A stretch of DNA of 64,000 nt from Mycoemilia scoparia (lineage: Eukaryota; Kickxellomycota; Kickxellomycetes; Kickxellales; Kickxellaceae). The notes below the pieces were generated by a model that ran no database searches, was not told the origin of the DNA, and worked only from the letters and a program-made list of their open reading frames with translations. Positions 55,041 through 64,000 of the stretch are shown one piece after another; position 1 is the first letter of the stretch, and every line of letters starts with the position of its first letter. The position numbers and the translations under genes were made by a program. The DNA lies in NCBI GenBank assembly GCA_027575805.1, contig JANBPU010000001.1, forward strand, positions 558,001 to 622,000, written 5' to 3'.

Positions 55041-58000
55041 TTAACTGGATTCACCAGAAGTTGAGGACAGCAATGTGGGAGACGATTCTGTCGATGATTG
55101 TGATGATGATGATTCTGGCTGAGCGTTGGAGGTTGGGGGTGGCGAAATAGCCACAGAATCCGATTTCGATTGAACTGATGGCGATGTGGGGGTGGCTGAA
55201 GTATCCAAAGGCTTTGCTAATGCTCCAGCAGTTGGGGCTGGGGTGGTCGAAGAGGGAGCTGCACGGTTAAGAGCAATATGGCTCTTGACTAGATGGCCTG
55301 CAGCTAAAGCAGCGCACAGAGATAGCTCACCTGCCATCACAGTGGCACAAATAATGCGGGCTAACCTACGGGCATTGGCACCAGGTTCATCGGGATGAGG
55401 TCCTCTGCAACCAAGCATATCCAAGCATGCAGCCTGAGGATACAAGGCAGTTCCACCGCCAATTGTACCGACCTCAATACAAGGCATAGTACACGAAATA
55501 CGAAGATCACAATCATCTTCGTTGCATGGTTCCATTAGGGTCATGCATTGTGAAGATTCAACATTTTGGGCTGGATCCTGTCCAGTGGCAAGGAATATAG
55601 CTGTTAATGTATTGGCTGCATGTGCATTGAATCCGCCAATAGATCCGGCCATAGCTGATCCTATAAGATTTTTGTTAAGATTGAGGCTGCATAGGGCCTG
55701 CACGGTTGTCTTGAGCACAGTCTTTACAACGTGACCAGGGATGATGGCCTCAGTAACAACAGACTTGCCGCGCCCCTCGATCCAGTTGATCGCTGCTGGC
55801 TTCTTGTCAGTGCAGTAGTTAGCGCTGACTGATACAACCTTAGCCTGGGGGAATATATCGCAGATAGTACCTAGAGCCCGCTCGCATCCCTTGGAAATCA
55901 TGTTCATTCCCATAGCATCACCAGTGAAAGTCACAAAGCGCACAAAGACCAATCTACCGGCAACGGCTGCCTTGAGGGTGCGGAGTTTGGCAAATCTACT
56001 TGTCGACTCAAACGATTCCTTGACAGTCGTGAAGCCATCGTAACCGTCTAGCCATACCTTGAGATCAGCTGCATCCATGGCACTGGGCATCTGGACACAT
56101 GGGCCACGGGACATGCCGTCTTTGAGAAGAGCCGTGCTCGCACCGCCTCCCAAAGTAATTGCTTTGCATCCACGAGAAATAGAGGCAACAAGTGCACCCT
56201 CAGTAGTGCTCATCGGAATATGGTAGAGCTTGCCATCAATGCGGAGTGGACCAGCAACACCAACAGGAATAGGAGTATACCCAATGACGTTTTCGCAACA
56301 TTGGCCATGAACCTTTGTGTAATCATAATGCTTATATGGCAGAAGGGATGACTCAAGAGTCTTGGTTTCTGATGCACGAGATATGATGCTGCGACGAATA
56401 CGAATGGCCCGCTCAAAAGACTCAAGCTTCTTTTCCAGTGCATAGGCTGGGATGACGCCAAACTTGACCAGCTGGATGATCTCAGCATCGCTGAGTGCTG
56501 ATGAGCCATCAGACTGTAGAATGTTTTTGCATTCATCAACTGAGCGAATAGGCTCCTGCTCGTCAGATGAAGACCCTCCATTGGAGTCGGCTGATGTATC
56601 TTCCTTATCAAGAGATCTGGTCGAAAAGTTCCGCATCAATACATGAGTGCCACCTTGCCTCTTCATAACCATGTCAGTGGTAGAATCTGATCTAGGCAAG
56701 AGCGCTGAAAGTGCTGACGAAGCAAGCTGTTTCTGCTGCTCTTTGGCTCTGTTGGAAGGAACGACATTCCGCTCATGGATAGTGCCGGATCTGGGGGATA
56801 GAAGTGCGCTATCTTCAATCGATACAGGCTCCTTGGCTCTGTTCGGCTCAGTGTGGGCATCGGAGTACGAAGAAAGCTTCTGCAGGCCATGACCATTGTT
56901 CATAATGGCTGAGGCAAAATCAGTAGGCTCAGGAGTAGATGGGGCAGTTGGGATCTGTGAAGGATCAGATGGCATTTTCCCAGTGGCTCTGTTGCAGCTG
57001 CTGCTTCTGCTGCTGCTACTGCTACAGCTACTATTGTTACTGGACATAGTCAGATAGCCTGATTTTAGAGGTGCCGAGGAGGAGTGCGACTTTGTTGTCT
57101 CTGAACCGCGTGTGCTGCTGCTGCTGCTAGATTGGGACGCGTACGCATTCTTCTGGATGAATAGATAAATGTTGGCCACCATAGATACAACCAAAATTGC
57201 AGCAATAAGCATGTTGACAAAGATAACGTGATCTGAAGCATAAGCGCTCCCACTCTCGCCATCCACCCCATTGATGATGAACTTGACCGGGACATTGAGG
57301 TCAACTCTGTATGGAATTGTGGTCATGACATTCGCAACAATGTTGTGCAGCAACGGGATGATAAAACCATCAAGGTTAGAAGACCCAGCAGAAAGCACCT
57401 TTATAGGCCCAGCAGATGCTGCGTTCTTGACATACAAGGGGTTGGCGGCGCCAGTCAGAGAGCCCGAGTACTTGTCTTCAAACACAATGCTGCGCATTGG
57501 GGTACCGATGTCCGCCAAGTGGAATACAGCAAAGCCGCAAACAATAGCCATCTTGAGACTGCGCATGGCCTTGGTGTTTTCTCCGAATCCATCACCATTT
57601 TCAAGATACTCAGTGACCACAGTTGATGACTGTGTATCCTCAAAGACAGCCTGTGACTGCTTTTTGGAATTCGATGAGGCGCGAACACGAATTATTTCGA
57701 CCTTAAGGGTGAGGAATGCAGTGTAGAACGAGAACAAAAATATACAGTCGAAGGTCAGCAGAAGCATCGAGATGATGGCAAACTCCCGAAGCCCACGAAG
57801 GTTGGTCAGCGCCCCAGTTAGGAGGACACCGATCTCAAACATATAATCGCGGAGTATTGCGTGCTTGCATTTGTCAATGCCTGCAGAAACCTGGTGGACG
57901 ACACGAGTGGGAGGCCTTGCCAAGAGGGTGCTATTTTTGTTGTCGCGACTGCTGCTTCCTTGGCCTTGAGATTCGCTATTGTTGTCACGATACGCTTCTA

Positions 58001-59126
58001 GAAGAACAGAGCGGGTTAGGTTGAGGGCCTTGTCAAACCCAACACATGTTATAAGCAAAGGAAGAGCCTCGGCAAGCAAAACGGGGTTTATTGTCACACC
58101 AATGCAGTGGGAGACAAACAGTGCCATGGCAAAGGCACAGAAACCGGAAATAATGATGCACAATGCCAGAGTGATCCTTGACCCACATTTCCTCATCCCT
58201 GTGAACACGTTGACGAATGTGAACAATGTGAGGGTGTAGCTGATAAGTTCGAACAATACTTGCATAGCATTGGCATCCTGGATCAGGTCATGGATGCGCC
58301 AGACCACCTTGAACAAGACACTAATAGCCCAGGCGTGGGTTGATAGGTCGGCAACCCATCTCTCAACAGCGCCCATTGCTCTGGCCTTGCTGAGTCTCTG
58401 CTCAAGGCGCTCTGTGATGCCCTGCTCCCATCTATTGGCAATAAACGTCTGTGTTGGGGTGGTGATGTTCAAGACGTAGCCAAGAACAACCGACTTGGCT
58501 CCCATGATGCGGCCATAAATACCCCTGCGGGGGTTTTGCATCATGAACACCATGTTCTCATTGACGGCCTCGTCAATGGGGAGGCTTGAGGCAATGTTAG
58601 ACTCGTCGTATATGGGACTGAGAGCCATGCATCTTTTAGAACTACCAGAGACGCCATTTTTTCCCACAGCCGTAGCACAGACATCCTTGAGACGAATAAC
58701 CATGTCCTGGTGCCTATCATCCTCTTCCTCTGATTGAATAGGTATCTGGTAGGATTGGATTTCACGATGAATCTTCTGGATCAGCCGTGCAGATTCGGCA
58801 CGAAGAACGCCATGAGAAGAAAAGGCATGAGAATCAGATATGGCTACAGAGAAGACACGGTAGTATTCACTAAGGGCATCATTACTAAACTCGCGACGGG
58901 TGTTTGAAGACAAGGGGCGCAGCTCTGAAGTTCCCTCAGAGACGTAGCTTACGGGCCGGTGGGGCAGATCAGTGTTGGAGGTGATAAAGAGGTCGCTCTC
59001 ACGTATTGAGCCCCACATAAGACAACACGCAGCAACCACTGTAATAACGCAGGCCACAATGGTCTCTAGCGGGCGACGAGTGGCGGTCCGGCTAACCATA
59101 TTTGCCAGGCGAAGGTCGAGAAACAT
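55041..59126 (-). CDS. HMG1: HMG-CoA reductase (class I, membrane-bound)
   Basis: Intronless, 1361 aa from the ATG at 59126 (CCCACCATG); the frame runs a few codons further up, but only to GTG. It makes mevalonate from HMG-CoA, the control point of sterol and isoprenoid synthesis, in the ER. The N-terminus has [21 protein letters not shown] sterol-sensing-like membrane domain follows ([20 protein letters not shown], then [20 protein letters not shown]). A long polar linker of about 300 residues is rich in Ser, with poly-Ser runs. The catalytic domain has [19 protein letters not shown], then [11 protein letters not shown] (Glu). [13 protein letters not shown] follows, then [16 protein letters not shown] (Lys). 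[20 protein letters not shown] is followed by DPAQNVESS (Asp), and [15 protein letters not shown] (His). All four catalytic residues are present. It is longer than yeast Hmg1 (1054 aa), mainly because of the linker and a Pro/Thr/Ser-rich tail after the catalytic domain. Confidence 0.96.
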   Translation of the reverse strand: MFLDLRLANMVSRTATRRPLETIVACVITVVAACCLMWGSIRESDLFITSNTDLPHRPVSYVSEGTSELRPLSSNTRREFSNDALSEYYRVFSVAISDSHAFSSHGVLRAESARLIQKIHREIQSYQIPIQSEEEDDRHQDMVIRLKDVCATAVGKNGVSGSSKRCMALSPIYDESNIASSLPIDEAVNENMVFMMQNPRRGIYGRIMGAKSVVLGYVLNITTPTQTFIANRWEQGITERLEQRLSKARAMGAVERWVADLSTHAWAISVLFKVVWRIHDLIQDANAMQVLFELISYTLTLFTFVNVFTGMRKCGSRITLALCIIISGFCAFAMALFVSHCIGVTINPVLLAEALPLLITCVGFDKALNLTRSVLLEAYRDNNSESQGQGSSSRDNKNSTLLARPPTRVVHQVSAGIDKCKHAILRDYMFEIGVLLTGALTNLRGLREFAIISMLLLTFDCIFLFSFYTAFLTLKVEIIRVRASSNSKKQSQAVFEDTQSSTVVTEYLENGDGFGENTKAMRSLKMAIVCGFAVFHLADIGTPMRSIVFEDKYSGSLTGAANPLYVKNAASAGPIKVLSAGSSNLDGFIIPLLHNIVANVMTTIPYRVDLNVPVKFIINGVDGESGSAYASDHVIFVNMLIAAILVVSMVANIYLFIQKNAYASQSSSSSSTRGSETTKSHSSSAPLKSGYLTMSSNNSSCSSSSSRSSSCNRATGKMPSDPSQIPTAPSTPEPTDFASAIMNNGHGLQKLSSYSDAHTEPNRAKEPVSIEDSALLSPRSGTIHERNVVPSNRAKEQQKQLASSALSALLPRSDSTTDMVMKRQGGTHVLMRNFSTRSLDKEDTSADSNGGSSSDEQEPIRSVDECKNILQSDGSSALSDAEIIQLVKFGVIPAYALEKKLESFERAIRIRRSIISRASETKTLESSLLPYKHYDYTKVHGQCCENVIGYTPIPVGVAGPLRIDGKLYHIPMSTTEGALVASISRGCKAITLGGGASTALLKDGMSRGPCVQMPSAMDAADLKVWLDGYDGFTTVKESFESTSRFAKLRTLKAAVAGRLVFVRFVTFTGDAMGMNMISKGCERALGTICDIFPQAKVVSVSANYCTDKKPAAINWIEGRGKSVVTEAIIPGHVVKTVLKTTVQALCSLNLNKNLIGSAMAGSIGGFNAHAANTLTAIFLATGQDPAQNVESSQCMTLMEPCNEDDCDLRISCTMPCIEVGTIGGGTALYPQAACLDMLGCRGPHPDEPGANARRLARIICATVMAGELSLCAALAAGHLVKSHIALNRAAPSSTTPAPTAGALAKPLDTSATPTSPSVQSKSDSVAISPPPTSNAQPESSSSQSSTESSPTLLSSTSGESS

Positions 59127-61567
59127 GGTGGGGTATTCTACCACTAATATTGCTATCGACGCTGTTCCTTAACTATATATTATAATCTCTCGGTACAGAT
59201 ACGAGGTCAGTCTAGGTACTAAAAGGTCAAGCAGCTGGTTAGTTGGAATTTGATGGGCACAAGGAATGGCATCGCCAATGGCAATTTGAATTCTATTTAA
59301 TGAATCGCATCTCAAGAATAAAAAGTGCGGGAAGCAAACGTGAGACAGGGGCGTGACAGGGGACTATCGATCACTAGACTCTATATATTTGGTCTTCGGC
59401 GTCAAGATGTGGCAGTCTGAAGATAGGGTAGTAACCGGGATTTTTTGGAGCCAGGACAGAAAACATGAGGGAAAATCTGAAAGACAGAGATAGTACTTAC
59501 ATCGCGAGGATATGTAGAATGACAACTATTTCTGCGTGTGTACCTTTGGGCAAGAGATGTTGCTTTAGGAGATATCCCACTGGAGCCTGATATCAGGACG
59601 AGGACTGTGATGAGGTGATGTGTAGGGTGTCAGACAATAGAGGCGCTTTTGGTTCTAGCCAAGAAGCAGAAGCGATGTCCAGATAGCTTTAAGGAGGTAT
59701 GAAAAGAAGGGTAGACAAGCTACAAGGTCCAAAAGGTGCGGAAAACAAGAGCAAAAGAGGAGAGAAGTGTCTAGCACGGCTGGAGAGATATTTTGGGCTG
59801 TCAACAACTTTTAAACCAACCAAAAACATCAAGCTAGAAACGATATCAGTGTAGATCTCTGAGAGTCCTTTTGCTGGAAAGGAAGACTGATGAGGGGTTG
59901 CCAGTCAAGCCTGCTGTGTACTCTTCGACTAGCCACAAAGAATCCCCATTTCCAAGACGTAAGTAGACTGTGCCACTATGTTTTGAGTGCCAGCTGCAAC
60001 GACGCACCCCTGTTTGGTACGGGGTTTACCAAACCACAGCCAAGCGCTGCTCTTGAATACTTGCATTTTATGTCTGTTTGTGCAATACATAAGGAATATT
60101 GTGATGACATTTTTGTTGTTCCGAGTGCCTAAGATATCATTTGAGCAAGCCCCAAATGCACTACTGCTGCCTTCGAGCCGCTCAATGATTCCTTTCTGAG
60201 CTCATGTCCTATACTCCTTGTATTTGTGACTCCCTCGTTGGTCATGTAATATCTATTTTCACCTTCTGGTTGGCTTTTGTAGCATTATTTTGCTCTGCTG
60301 TTTGCTTTGTCTTGTACGTTGCCATATGTAGCAAATGCTTCATTTTGCAGATTGCAAAGTATGGTGACAGATATATTGATTAACAAGGAGCAAAATGCAA
60401 GTGTGGAGAATTATTTAGAGGAATTGCTACCAAATCAACGCATTGCTCAGAGCCAAGCCTATTCCTTTTTTCGGGCTTCTCTTGGACTGCATGGAAAATA
60501 GCACATTTTGCAGACCAGGATTGACCATTGCATTTTCTAGCATTGGCGGTTTTTCTGTATCTATAAATTAAAATATAATCCTTTTATGGCATGCAATTAG
60601 ATTAAGACCAATGCTTTGGGGTTTGAATGACTTTCTAACAAAGTCACGGTCAGAAGCCGAATGGGTATGAGTGTGTATGCCCCCATAGTTAGAAAAAGAC
60701 CACAGTCGATTTCCAAAGCCCGCATTTTTTGTTCAGAGGATTCAGTAAAACATCCCTATAACGTTCCACCAGGGATAGCTGGGGCTCGCTTTTGTTGAGG
60801 CGCTCGTAGAGCAGCTGTCTGTTGAAAGCATTTTTAGACTGTTACTTCATCCTATACACAAGAGCCATTTCCAATGCTATCAGAGGCTAGAGAAGGCATC
60901 TTTGTAGATACTTGTATCAGCAAGCTTATCAATTGTCACAAGATAAGACGATAAAAGAATTCGAAAATTGTTGGCTTATCTATTCATGTGGTGGCCTATC
61001 AGTGATCTCTGATAACAGCCAATGCTTCACCTTTTGTCGATAACGGCTGAAAGCTATTGGCATGTGCGTTCATTACAGGCACTCGCCTTGTTTGCAGCAG
61101 AAGCCAGAGCTGTTCAGTATAGGCGTGATTTGACTGTAGTTTAGTCACTACTAAAAGGAGAATTATCTAGCTCCAGTCATGCTTATTGGATTATACTAAA
61201 GCATGTGCTTATGCTTTTTACACATTAAAAGTCTACTCTGTCTCACTCGTTTCAATTGAGGCACTGGTATGCTAACAGCCAATGGTCATCTAACCTATGT
61301 GCGTGTCATCGGCGATACATGGATTCCGGAGAATAGTTGGAATTGGCGGGTATGGGCTGATGACATCCAGAATCATGTGTCTGTGGTGCTCTTAGGCCAC
61401 CATGTTTCTAACATCTGGAACTATAAATACTACATTTTCAGCGCGTGAAACACTTTCATTAACTCTATATCACCCACCTTTATTTTATTTCTACAGGCAC
61501 TCTTGCTTGAATTAACTCACCTAACCCCAAAGGCATTGTATTGCGCTAGCACAAGTTCCCAAGAATA
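59127..61567. other. Divergent intergenic region, HMG-CoA reductase / isocitrate lyase promoters
   Basis: This is 2.4 kb between divergent genes. Nothing in it reads as a gene; open frames at 59890..60199 and 60307..60501 have no motifs or splice partners. A cluster of GATA-type sites is listed separately. TATAAATACTAC at about 61420 is TATA-like, about 145 bp before the isocitrate lyase ATG. Confidence 0.6.
60925..60980. promoter_or_regulatory. Cluster of GATA-type sites upstream of isocitrate lyase
   Basis: CTTATC (60925..60930), AGATAAG (60941..60947), CGATAAA (about 60949..60955) and CTTATC (60975..60980) fall within 56 bp, about 600 bp before the gene. Fungal GATA factors control nitrogen and some carbon genes. 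Functional linkage is inference. Confidence 0.3.
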
Positions 61568-63208
61568 ATGGTCAGTTTATCTTCTGCAACCAGCTTTGTC
61601 GACCAAGAGGAACAGAGGTTCCGTAGCGATGTCGCTCAGGTAGAAAAGTGGTGGAAGTCACCAAGATTCAGCAATATCAAGCGCCCATACTCTGCTTCCA
61701 GCATCGTTTCCAAGAGAGGCACACTGAAACAGGAATACCCATCTAACACGATGGCCAAGAAACTCTGGGACATCCTTACTCGCCACAAGGCCCAGGGAAC
61801 CTGTACACACACCTTCGGAAGTCTTGATCCCATCCAGGTCACTCAGATGGGCAAGTATTTTGAGACGATATATGTTTCTGGGTGGCAAAGCTCGTCAACA
61901 GCAAGTACCACAAATGAGCCTGGGCCGGATTTGGCTGACTATCCAATGGACACTGTTCCTAACAAGGTTGAGCACCTCTTTTTGGCCCAGCAATTCCACG
62001 ATCGCAAGCAAACTGAGGCGCGCCTTCGCCTTCCAATTGAAGAGCGCAGATCTGTCCCCTATACCGACTTCCTTCGTCCCCTAATTGCTGATGCTGACAC
62101 TGGACATGGCGGTATCACTGCAACTATGAAGCTGGCCAAGCTATTTGTTGAGCGTGGTGCTGCTGGAATCCACATCGAGGATCAGGCGGCTGGAACCAAA
62201 AAGTGTGGCCATATGGCTGGCAAGGTGCTAGTTCCAGTTGGTGAGCACATCAACAGACTGGTTGCCATCCGTGCTCAATTTGACATCATGGGCACCGAGA
62301 CCATCATTGTTGCTCGTACTGACGCAGAGGCAGCCACCCTTATCACCAGCAACATCGATCCACGCGATCACCCATTCATCATCGGGTCTACTAATCCTAC
62401 TATACCAGCGCTAGTTGAAGTAATGGGCCAGGCCCAGAAGAACGGTGTATCAGGCAGCGAGCTTGAGAATATCGAAAGGAAATGGATCGAGCAAGCCGGG
62501 CTCAAAACCTTCAGCGAGGCTGTCCAGGAGTGGGCAAAGAAGCAGGGGAAATCATCGTCATCTATTGCTGCATTTGCTGCAAAGGCATCCGAACTCTCGC
62601 ATAGCGAGGCACGTGCTCTTAGTATTCGACAATTTGGAAGTGCAGCAGAGGGAATTACCTGGGACTGGGACAAACCACGTCCTCGTGAGGGCTACTACCG
62701 CTACAGAGGTGGCACTGAGGCCTGTATAATGAGAGGAATTAACTACGCACATTATGCTGATCTCTTGTGGATGGAAACTGCCAAACCCGTGGTCTCGCAG
62801 GCCCGCCAGTTTTCTCAAGGCGTTCTTCGCCACCATCCACATACTATGCTTGCTTACAATCTTTCGCCATCCTTCAACTGGGATGCTGCTGGACTTGACG
62901 AGAAGGCCATGAAAGACTTTATCCCAACTCTTGGTTCTCTAGGATTCGTGTGGCAGTTCATTACCCTAGCCGGATTTCATGCCAATGGTCTCATTACTGA
63001 TACCTTCTCCCGCAACTTTGCCAACGAGGGAATGCTCGCCTATGTCCGAGACATACAGCGCCAGGAACGCAAGAACAAGGTTGAAACTTTGGAGCACCAA
63101 AAGTGGTCTGGAGCCCACTATGTTGACAACCTGATGACACTTGCCACTGGCGGTGTATCTGCTACAGCAGCAATGGGCGAAGGAGTCACTGAATCTCAGT
63201 TCAAGTAA
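61568..63208 (+). CDS. ICL1: Isocitrate lyase (glyoxylate cycle)
   Basis: Intronless 546-aa enzyme, the normal fungal length. It splits isocitrate to glyoxylate and succinate, allowing growth on fatty acids, acetate or ethanol. Motifs: [39 protein letters not shown] followed by [11 protein letters not shown] (KKCGH catalytic Cys signature), and [15 protein letters not shown]. Later come [17 protein letters not shown] and [20 protein letters not shown]. The fungal/plant insert between the barrel halves ([20 protein letters not shown]) is present. The C-terminus ends ESQFK, with no canonical SKL-type peroxisomal signal, so location cannot be decided. The gene converges on UBE2S, 373 bp away. 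Confidence 0.97.
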   Translation: MVSLSSATSFVDQEEQRFRSDVAQVEKWWKSPRFSNIKRPYSASSIVSKRGTLKQEYPSNTMAKKLWDILTRHKAQGTCTHTFGSLDPIQVTQMGKYFETIYVSGWQSSSTASTTNEPGPDLADYPMDTVPNKVEHLFLAQQFHDRKQTEARLRLPIEERRSVPYTDFLRPLIADADTGHGGITATMKLAKLFVERGAAGIHIEDQAAGTKKCGHMAGKVLVPVGEHINRLVAIRAQFDIMGTETIIVARTDAEAATLITSNIDPRDHPFIIGSTNPTIPALVEVMGQAQKNGVSGSELENIERKWIEQAGLKTFSEAVQEWAKKQGKSSSSIAAFAAKASELSHSEARALSIRQFGSAAEGITWDWDKPRPREGYYRYRGGTEACIMRGINYAHYADLLWMETAKPVVSQARQFSQGVLRHHPHTMLAYNLSPSFNWDAAGLDEKAMKDFIPTLGSLGFVWQFITLAGFHANGLITDTFSRNFANEGMLAYVRDIQRQERKNKVETLEHQKWSGAHYVDNLMTLATGGVSATAAMGEGVTESQFK

Positions 63209-63581
63209 TATACTATGGTCTTTTTATTCTATACTCTACTTTTATTATAATGACATGGATTGCTAAATGGAAAGTTTTCTATCAAAAAGTGTACCAAGTT
63301 GTATTAATTAAATAAACAAGCTTACTCTCCAAAGGAGCAAGTTAAAACCACATACACCAACGAAGTATACCGAACTATACCCTCGTGCTAATTACAAGTT
63401 TGGCCCCCAAGTCCTATGTTTTAGCCTGATATTGGAGATGGTATTCCAATAGGCTTTTAGAAGAGGATGTTCTACCAAGAATACTATTTATCATCTTTAA
63501 TAGTGACGACATGTCTTTAATCGACAAATATAAATAATTCGAAATGGAGAAAATCTGGTTGGATATAGACTAGATATGTTT

Positions 63582-64000
63582 TCACAGCCTTCTAAGGCCG
63601 CTCTTTTTGTCCTTCTTCTTTACTGCTTTTGGTGCCTCCTTGGTGACCGGTTTTGTTGTTTCCTTTTGTTGTTGTTGTTGTTGCTGTTGTTCGGAAACAT
63701 TGTTTTGTACAAGGGTGTTTTCTGTATTTGATGGGCTTTTGGCCCTATCTTCATTATTATAGACTGGGAATTCGATACTACCTTTGTTTTGAGCGTGAAT
63801 GCTTGTCATCAGAGCAGCATGTCGTGAATAGGCATCGTATTGTTCCAAAAGGAGCTTTCCAGCTTCCTCATTTAGGGCCGATTCGGGGTTTGGATAGATA
63901 AGCAGGCATTTTATGGTAATGAGTATGTGTTCTATTCCGAGCTGTCTATTCCAGTCCTTTTTAAGGGTATTTACACATATTTCGCCAGACTCAGAAACAT
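63582..64000 (-). CDS. UBE2S: UBE2S-type ubiquitin-conjugating enzyme, C-terminal part (partial)
   Basis: The last 139 codons of an E2 are visible; the 5' part lies right of the window. The catalytic Cys is in [15 protein letters not shown] (Cys codon 63975..63977). It continues [20 protein letters not shown] then [20 protein letters not shown]. The E2 core matches UBE2S almost residue for residue ([23 protein letters not shown]). After it comes a Lys-rich tail with a glutamine run coded by CAA/CAG repeats, ending [12 protein letters not shown]. In animals this LRRL tail docks UBE2S on the anaphase-promoting complex, where it extends Lys11-linked chains. The same role is inferred here. S. cerevisiae lacks this enzyme. 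The stop codon lies at 63582..63584. Confidence 0.93.
   Translation of the reverse strand, partial: VSESGEICVNTLKKDWNRQLGIEHILITIKCLLIYPNPESALNEEAGKLLLEQYDAYSRHAALMTSIHAQNKGSIEFPVYNNEDRAKSPSNTENTLVQNNVSEQQQQQQQQKETTKPVTKEAPKAVKKKDKKSGLRRL

Noticed and set aside
59127..59144. Longer N-terminus for HMG-CoA reductase
   Set aside because: The extra codons begin with GTG. The ATG at 59126 has a good context and leads straight into the family N-terminus.

Overview
The window reads as nuclear DNA of a fungus. Genes carry short GT-AG introns. The gene content is fungal: a fused alpha-beta tryptophan synthase, isocitrate lyase, a class III GH18 chitinase, an ACS-type MFS permease, SEH1, NOC3 and a Dug1-type dipeptidase. 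NDUFAF6 (complex I assembly) and a UBE2S-type E2 with a C-terminal LRRL tail are also present; both are missing from Saccharomyces cerevisiae. This, and inteins in RPB2, suggest an early-diverging lineage (zygomycete or chytrid grade, perhaps Kickxellomycotina). The lineage is inference, not shown by the sequence alone.

Layout. 1-9.1 kb: the 3' end of VPS33, CWF19L1 (-), a casein kinase 1 gene (+) and NDUFAF6 (-), whose last intron holds a nested pair of miniature inverted-repeat elements. 9.9-14 kb: tryptophan synthase with an upstream TGACTCA box, then a Bax-inhibitor/TMBIM membrane protein. 14.5-22 kb: RPB2 (-), interrupted in frame by three inteins (446, 325 and 440 aa). 22.4-27.4 kb: the dipeptidase and NOC3, convergent. 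29-37.8 kb: a PAP2-family membrane enzyme, a small ER-type membrane protein, a gene-poor stretch full of short repeats with one newly inferred two-exon microgene, a NOP13-like two-RRM protein and a single-pass microprotein. 39.4-43.6 kb: a nine-exon MFS permease with one GC-AG intron, and a bHLH factor. 43.9-45.6 kb: repeats and a Ty3/gypsy integrase relic. 46-53.4 kb: chitinase, SEH1, a 175-aa metallothionein and a ubiquitin-specific protease. 55-64 kb: HMG-CoA reductase, isocitrate lyase and UBE2S, which runs off the right edge.

Most genes are housekeeping and are not functionally clustered. Two accessory layers stand out. The first is the RPB2 inteins: splicing motifs look intact while the LAGLIDADG acidic residues look lost, and two inteins lie only 32 extein residues apart. 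The second is a MITE-like family of at least 13 copies in two subfamilies, sharing a terminal repeat core GTTATTTTTGAAGGGTGA, in introns and intergenic DNA. One nested copy exposes the likely 2-bp (AT) target duplication.

Exon limits were placed by eye from splice signals and reading frame, with family resemblance recalled rather than searched. No tRNA, rRNA or CRISPR array was recognised.
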